NCBI RefSeq assembly: GCF_029919255.1
Contig: NZ_CP123991.1
Coordinates: forward strand, 1,791,110-1,855,109
From: a cyanobacterium endosymbiont of Epithemia clementina EcSB
GTDB taxonomy: Bacteria > Cyanobacteriota > Cyanobacteriia > Cyanobacteriales > Microcystaceae
Length of the DNA: 64,000 bases
Reading direction: 5' to 3'
The notes beneath the pieces were generated by a model that ran no database searches, was not told where the DNA came from, and saw only the letters and a list, made by a program, of their open reading frames with translations. Shown here one piece after another: positions 59,180-64,000 of the stretch (its first letter is position 1; every line of letters begins with the position of its first letter). The translations under genes and the position numbers were made by a program.

Positions 59180-60832
59180 CTATTTAGAGTCGACATCAAC
59201 AGAAACTCCGGCTGATTCAAGTATTTCGATAAATTCAGTTTCTGAAAGTTGAGAAATACCAAACTTTTGAGCTTTTTTTAGTTTCTCACCAGGAGTTTTT
59301 CCCACAACAACGTAGTGAGTTTTGAAACTAGGGGAGCTGCTTAAAGTTCCTCCTGCTTTTTGAATATACGACTTAGCCTCATCTCGATTCATTTGGGATA
59401 AATTTCCTAATACAACTACTTTTTTACCCTCAAACAAATTCTCTTGGTTTAAACTTTTTTGGTTTTCTTGGGTTTCTTTTTTTTCTTGTGTATTTCCTCT
59501 AGTTAATTTCCCTTTAACTTCCTGGGTCTCTTCTAATTGAGTCTCTTCTAATTGGGTTTCTTCTAATTGGGTTTCTTCTAATTGGGTTTCTTCTGATATC
59601 GATTGTGATTGAGATGGAATATTATAAGGTTTAGCAACACTATCTTTAATACTCGATTGTTGCGTTTTTAACCCTTTGATTTTTTCTTCTAAAGAAGACA
59701 CCTGTTCACGTTCTTTAGTTATAGTTTCTTCAAAAGTTTCTTTCTCTTGAGTTAGACTATCTATTCTTTGTTGCAAGGTAGCTTCTAAAGCTTCTTTTTC
59801 TTTAGCTTGCTTTTGTAAAGTAGTGAGTTGTTCACGTTCTTTGGTTATAGTTTCTTCAAAAGTTTCTTTCTCTTGAGTTAGACTATCTATTCTTTGTTGC
59901 AAGGTAGCTTCTAAAGCTTCTTTTTCTTTAGCTTGCTTTTGTAAAGTAGCGAGTTGTTCACGTTCTTTGGTTATAGTTTCTTCAAAAATTTCTTTCTCTT
60001 GAGTTAGACTATCTATCCTTTGTTGCAGGGTAACTTCTAAAACTTCTTTTTCTTTAACTTGCTTTTGCAAAGTAGCGAGTTGTTCACGTTCTTTGATTAT
60101 AGTTTCTTCAAAAATTCTTTTCTCTTGAGTTAAACTATCTATCCTTTGTTGTAAATCAGCTTGTATAGTATCTTTTTCTCGGGCTAATCCCTGAAGTTGC
60201 CTTTCTAAAGAAACTGTTCGTTGATTTCCTTTATCGAGAATCTCTTCAAGTTTTTTCTTTTCTTGAGTAAAACTATCTACTTGTTGTTGTAAAGTAGCAA
60301 TTTTCTCTAATTCTTTTTGTAATGTATTGAATGTATGATTCTTTTCTCGACGCAAACTCTCAAGTTGCTGTTGAAGAGAAGAAACTTGCTCTTGTTGCTC
60401 AATTTGTAACTTGTGTTTTAATCTTTCTGATTCTTTAAGATCCTTTTCCAAAGATATAAGTTTTTCTTTATGTTTATCTAAATCTTTTGTTAAAGCGGTA
60501 ATTTCTTGCTGTTTTTTCTTTAAATTACTAGTTAAATTACTCTTGTCGAATTCTATTTGACTAACAGTCTCTTTCAAATTAGTAAGTTGACAAGAGACTT
60601 CATCAAGTTGATGCTGAATTTGCTCTTGATCATGAGTTAACGTTTTATTGGACATGACAGCACAAGTTAGCTGTTCATGTAGAGTTTCTTTCTCTTGGTT
60701 GATCTCTTTCTGTTTGTCAACGAGTTCTAATTCCCGTTTCATGCTATTACGACGAAGTTGCGAATAGTTCACCCAAGAAGCTCCTAAAACAAGCATCAAT
60801 GCGGCAATCTCATAAACTATTTGATTCGTCAT
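59180..60832 (-). CDS. membrane-anchored coiled-coil protein with C-terminal BRCT domain
   Basis: A 550-residue protein of unusual design. Residues 4-22 (QIVYEIAALMLVLGASWVN) form one N-terminal membrane segment. About 30-415 is continuous coiled coil, including four tandem 42-residue units that start LQQRIDSLTQEK and run to EKEALEAT (six heptads each). Next is a run of EETQL repeats (near 430-450). The last 80 residues are a BRCT domain: LFEGKKVVVLGNLSQMNRDE, then KAGGTLSSSPSFKTHYVVVG and KLKKAQKFGISQLSETEFIE, close to the BRCT of NAD-dependent DNA ligase. This suggests tethering DNA or a partner to the membrane, but function is unknown. AGGAGA before the ATG supports the start. Confidence 0.8.
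   Translation of the reverse strand: MTNQIVYEIAALMLVLGASWVNYSQLRRNSMKRELELVDKQKEINQEKETLHEQLTCAVMSNKTLTHDQEQIQHQLDEVSCQLTNLKETVSQIEFDKSNLTSNLKKKQQEITALTKDLDKHKEKLISLEKDLKESERLKHKLQIEQQEQVSSLQQQLESLRREKNHTFNTLQKELEKIATLQQQVDSFTQEKKKLEEILDKGNQRTVSLERQLQGLAREKDTIQADLQQRIDSLTQEKRIFEETIIKEREQLATLQKQVKEKEVLEVTLQQRIDSLTQEKEIFEETITKEREQLATLQKQAKEKEALEATLQQRIDSLTQEKETFEETITKEREQLTTLQKQAKEKEALEATLQQRIDSLTQEKETFEETITKEREQVSSLEEKIKGLKTQQSSIKDSVAKPYNIPSQSQSISEETQLEETQLEETQLEETQLEETQEVKGKLTRGNTQEKKETQENQKSLNQENLFEGKKVVVLGNLSQMNRDEAKSYIQKAGGTLSSSPSFKTHYVVVGKTPGEKLKKAQKFGISQLSETEFIEILESAGVSVDVDSK
59520..59595 (-). repeat. 15-bp tandem repeat encoding EETQL
   Basis: About five units of TCTTCTAATTGGGTT (plus-strand form) with few changes encode successive Glu-Glu-Thr-Gln-Leu pentapeptides before the BRCT domain. 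Confidence 0.85.
59704..60207 (-). repeat. four 126-bp tandem units in the coiled-coil gene
   Basis: GTTCACGTTCTTT recurs at 59704, 59830, 59956 and 60082, an exact period of 126 bp (42 codons). The two middle units are nearly identical, pointing to recent duplication or conversion. Confidence 0.9.
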
Positions 60833-61121
60833 ATTACTTCTCCTAAATAAAAGCAGCCGCAGGCTAACTGTTGATGTAGAGCGTATTCTTCAGTCAAGTT
60901 GATGTGACCTATCTATATTCTTACTATATATATCAGGCTGTCATACTAGAAACGGGGTAAATAGATTAAATCTTACAAATCTTAATAGAAGAAGAGGGGA
61001 GAGAAGTCGGAGAGGGTGAAAACTGTAAGATATGCAAGAGGGTTATTCTTAACATAATTTAAGAAATTTGAGAGCATCCATTGATAATTTAACTATCTTA
61101 AAATATTTACTAAATTAGTCT

Positions 61122-62264
61122 TTAACAAAGATTAATTTTGCCAGCTTTTACCTTAAGAATTTGGGAAGATTGTAACCACTGAGCATTAAAAGAATGTAAA
61201 TAAGTAGTCGTAATCAGGGTTTGAAATCGCCCTTGAATGACTTCTAATAGTTGGTTTTGTCGATTCGGATCAAGTTCAGCTAATACATCATCGAGTAATA
61301 ATAATGGCGGTTCTCCTATCACCTCTTCAATCAATTGAAGTTCGGACAATTTTAAAGATAAAACAAGAGTCCGTTGTTGTCCTTGGGAACCAGAAGATTT
61401 AGCAGGAGTTTGGTTAATTGTAAATCTCACATCATCTCGATGAGGTCCTACTAAGCTTGTCCCTAATTGTTGTTCTGCAATGCGACGCTGTTCCATTCTA
61501 TCAAGGAATGCTTGTTTCACTTGAATTGAATCATCTGAATCACAGAAAATATTAGGTAAATAGGTTATTTCTAAGGTTTCTTGTCCTCCACTAATATTTT
61601 TATGCCAAGTTTGAGCTAAAGAGGTTAATCTTTCTATTACTCTAGCCCTTCGCCTTGTTACCCGTGAACCCGTCTCTACTAACTGCCGATCCCAAAGGTG
61701 CAATTGAGATATCTCGAACTCTAAATCAGCGGATGTTTCCTGTTTGGCGACTTTTTTTCGTAATTTTTTTAGTAGGGCATTGCGTTGACGTAAAACTTGA
61801 TAGTATTCGTGTAATATGTAAGTATAGACCGGTTCTAGTTGAACTAATAGAGTATCTAGCCAACTTCGACGAGTATCAGGTGAACCTCTAACTAAGTCTA
61901 AGTCTAAGGACGAAAACCCTACCGCGTTAATACTTCCCAAAAATTCCAGATGGCGGCGTAGATTTTCCTGATTCAGAGTTAAAGTTCGTCTTCCTGGAGA
62001 ACGCAGGATAATGCCGAGGTCCGATTTACCGTAGGTCCGTTCAACATTTCCCAAAATTTGCCCCATATTCTTTCCTTCAAAAATTAAATCGCTGTCGCGG
62101 TTTGTTCGATGACTTTTGAGAGTGGCTAATAATTCCACTGCTTCAAGGATATTGGACTTTCCTTGGGCATTATTTCCTAACAAAATAGTTTTTTGTTGAT
62201 CAAATTTAACCGATTGCTCAAAATAATTCCGAAAATTATGTAAATGTAGGGTTTTGAGATACAT
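61122..62264 (-). CDS. recF: DNA replication and repair protein RecF
   Basis: A 380-residue SMC-like ATPase that helps load RecA at gapped DNA. It begins YLKTLHLHNFRNYFEQSVKF; Walker A is GNNAQGKSN at residues 30-38; the ABC-type signature SSGSQGQQRTLVLSLKLSEL and Walker B PPLLLLDDVLAELDPNRQ with D-loop are intact. ILLGNNAQGKSNILEAVELL is the RecF-specific form. It is not beside dnaA-dnaN-gyrB, which is normal for cyanobacteria. The gene is complete with ATG at 62264; the BRCT protein lies downstream on the same strand, 290 bases away. Confidence 0.94.
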   Translation of the reverse strand: MYLKTLHLHNFRNYFEQSVKFDQQKTILLGNNAQGKSNILEAVELLATLKSHRTNRDSDLIFEGKNMGQILGNVERTYGKSDLGIILRSPGRRTLTLNQENLRRHLEFLGSINAVGFSSLDLDLVRGSPDTRRSWLDTLLVQLEPVYTYILHEYYQVLRQRNALLKKLRKKVAKQETSADLEFEISQLHLWDRQLVETGSRVTRRRARVIERLTSLAQTWHKNISGGQETLEITYLPNIFCDSDDSIQVKQAFLDRMEQRRIAEQQLGTSLVGPHRDDVRFTINQTPAKSSGSQGQQRTLVLSLKLSELQLIEEVIGEPPLLLLDDVLAELDPNRQNQLLEVIQGRFQTLITTTYLHSFNAQWLQSSQILKVKAGKINLC

Positions 62265-62989
62265 TTTTTAGGCAGAGGCAAAAGAAGAGGATAGATATTA
62301 AGGGATAAGTAGAATGTATTGTAACTCTTCTCTTCTGCTTCCAACGTAATTCCCAATTATAAAGAGAGTACGATAATAAATACTTTTAAAGTTATTGATG
62401 CTACTGAGGATGGCTAGATCTTCATTCAAATCTTACCAATTCTGCCCTTGATAAATCAAGGAAAGTTGCTGATTTAATCGAACTATCATCCAAGGTACTA
62501 TTCAATAGTAAGGCTTTTAAGTCTCTTTTTTGGGGATTTACGTGAGTTCACAGTCCTATTCTACTCCCAGATCAGCTTGTCCCGCAGCTTTTCCGAGAAA
62601 AACCATAAACTCACTTGACAGATCGCTGATAAATTCTTAATTGTTGCTTAGCTTTTGGACCAGTTACTTTTTCTAAATCGGCAAACTGTGCAGTTTTAAC
62701 CGTCTTCTGAATAAGACCATTTTTTTAGTAAACTCTCAAATATCCAATAAAATTTAAAATACTCCAATTGAACCGATTCAAGTATTACCTTGAGCAGAAA
62801 TATGCCGTACTTACCTGACAATCTAATATTCCACTAATACAATCAGATTTTCCATAGAAATAATAATGGACTTTTTATCTCGAATTAATTTAATTTCTCC
62901 AAGAAAAATATCGTATCTGATTAACTAGTGTGTTTAAAGTAGGGGTAGGAAAAGATTTGATTTAAGTCAAGTAAGTTAATTTAAATAAG
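62265..62989. other. gap upstream of recF with SppA relic
   Basis: Holds the promoter region of recF and the minus-strand SppA relic at 62540-62930. Nothing else is recognised. Confidence 0.5.
62540..62930 (-). pseudogene. signal peptide peptidase SppA relic
   Basis: The minus strand reads, in shifting frames, KSIIISMENLIVLVEY, ISAQGNT with GSIGV, and QKTVKTAQFADLEKVTGPKAKQQL. SppA proteases have 'PVV.SM...AASGGYY.....D.I.A.P.T.TGSIGVI......LL.K.G......K.G...D..SP.R' in this order. The reading is broken by stops and frameshifts, the catalytic serine segment cannot be followed, and only about 130 codons remain. Confidence 0.5.
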
Positions 62990-63900
62990 TAAAAAATAAA
63001 AAAGTGATAAAAAAATGATTGCTAAATCCCAGCCTGCCTAAAAATTCAGCTAATAGAATTAAAAGAGTAAAAACTATCAAAGTTGACTCGCAATCCGAAA
63101 ATTTCTTCCAGAACAAGAACAATAGCAGAAATATTATGTTTAGACTCAAGAAGATAAAAAGTTAAAGAAATTGCACACTAGGTAAAATTATCACAAAGTG
63201 CAATTTATAGATGGATTAGTCTAGGCAGAGAAGGATTTTAATGTTTTCTGATAAGTGAAAAATAAAGAACTCGAAAGCAAGAAGATACTAAGTATTTTGA
63301 GGAAATTCAATAAAATGATGAAATAGCTCATGATAGCAAACAATTATCTAAATTTTTTCTTAAAAAGATAGAAGTAAAATTAAATTCTGGAAGAATCGGT
63401 AAAATTATCAAAAAAAAGCTAGAAATGGGAAAGAATAAAAGTGATAATAGGAATTGATCAATGTCCTATAAAAAAACAAAAAAGCACAAAAATTATAGAT
63501 AGAAAAATAGATGAAGCTAAAAAATACTGCACAAAGAAATAGGTAAGGGAGTTGTTCTTGATAATTACTCAGTGTATACGAATAATTATTGAGCTATGGA
63601 ACAGACTTGGATGAATAGAATTATTCGATACTCTGCGAATCCTTGGGAGAAATCTGTTGAAAATATTTAAATAAATCAGATTTTAATCTACGGGAATCCA
63701 TCAGTTAGTTGATCTAAAGAAAAAATAAAAAGTAATAGAACAGACCGAAAGAAAATGGTCAAGATGAAAAATAAGTTGCTTCTTATAAATAAATGGTTTT
63801 AATATGGACTATATTTAGAGACTTTTCAAGGTTAACAATTGGCAAGTAATAAGAAAAAAATGAGCCAGTAGGATGTTAAAAAATAAATATAAATTAGCCT
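62990..63900 (+). mobile_element. IS630-like transposase fossil, copy 3
   Basis: The best readable copy. Around 63020-63240 the plus strand gives CLKIQLIELK, LTRNPKISSRTRTIAEILCL, DSRR*KVKEIAH*VKLSQSA IYRWIS: the helix-turn-helix of IS630 transposases. Around 63545-63630 it gives GVVLDNYSVYTNNY*AMEQTW, the region of the catalytic Asp. Stops are frequent. The fossil may run to the window edge. Confidence 0.6.
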
Positions 63901-64000
63901 CGAAAATCTAAAGAAATTAACTAACTAAACACTGAACAAAATAGTCTAAACTTTATTTAACCGGTTAAAATTAGTGTCAAATTTACGTTAACTAATGTAT

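Noticed and set aside
59704-60207. 126-bp repeats as a CRISPR-like array
   Set aside because: The period is coding (42 codons, six heptads) within a long open coiled-coil gene; there are no variable spacers.
1-64000. tRNA, rRNA, tmRNA or CRISPR loci
   Set aside because: Scanning by eye for T-arm motifs, rRNA segments and regularly spaced repeats gave no candidate that folds or repeats properly. A tRNA scan would be decisive.

Overview
The window looks like a piece of a cyanobacterial chromosome under heavy reductive decay. Cyanobacterial marks include a fused ThiO-ThiG thiamine protein, an IctB-family membrane protein, a HemJ-type protoporphyrinogen oxidase, squalene-hopene cyclase, a CofH deazaflavin synthase with a class I photolyase, and a complete operon for a cytochrome oxidase of the alternative (ARTO) type. 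Only about half of the 64 kb is intact coding sequence (my estimate is about 32 kb). The rest is AT-rich sequence in which broken genes and transposase relics can still be read. Intact housekeeping genes separated by long stretches of relic DNA suggest a recent obligate endosymbiont. The best comparison I know is the spheroid body of rhopalodiacean diatoms (Epithemia/Rhopalodia), a Crocosphaera/Cyanothece-like diazotroph. That assignment is inference; no nitrogenase or rRNA gene lies in the window.

Layout. 1-10 kb: end of an IctB-like gene, thiO-thiG, hemJ, squalene-hopene cyclase and a cyclophilin, with long gaps between them. 10-24 kb: an orphan NatA/LivG-type ABC ATPase, glutaredoxin, a DedA/TVP38 protein, the ribosome-assembly GTPase RbgA, a cupin and recG. 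The gaps hold relics of a sodium/solute symporter, an EamA transporter and transposases. 26.5-29 kb: a compact folK-NUDIX-photolyase operon. 29-33 kb: relic DNA with an IS630-like transposase fossil and a small gene broken by one in-frame TAG. 32.7-37.5 kb: a solute-binding protein, an AI-2E family protein, a TPR relic and type II NADH dehydrogenase. 38.3-44.4 kb: two DUF2231 membrane proteins, oxidase subunits II, I and III, and a GMC oxidoreductase, all on one strand. 44-53.6 kb: a DUF1232 protein, purD, cofH and two small genes among ISL3-like fossils. 53.6-64 kb: lysS, relics of a kinase/pentapeptide protein and of a DUF1499 protein, a small conserved protein, a MidA-like methyltransferase, a coiled-coil BRCT protein, recF, and relics of SppA and another IS630-like transposase.

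Functional threads. Type II NADH dehydrogenase plus the ARTO-type oxidase would give a short, weakly coupled respiratory chain, useful for redox balance or oxygen removal around nitrogenase. CofH would supply the deazaflavin antenna used by the photolyase; recG and recF add to retained DNA repair. The relics are mainly transporters, signalling proteins, membrane proteases and transposases, the classes usually lost first in symbionts. Long, near-perfect hairpins are well preserved at several gene ends even though the surrounding DNA has eroded.
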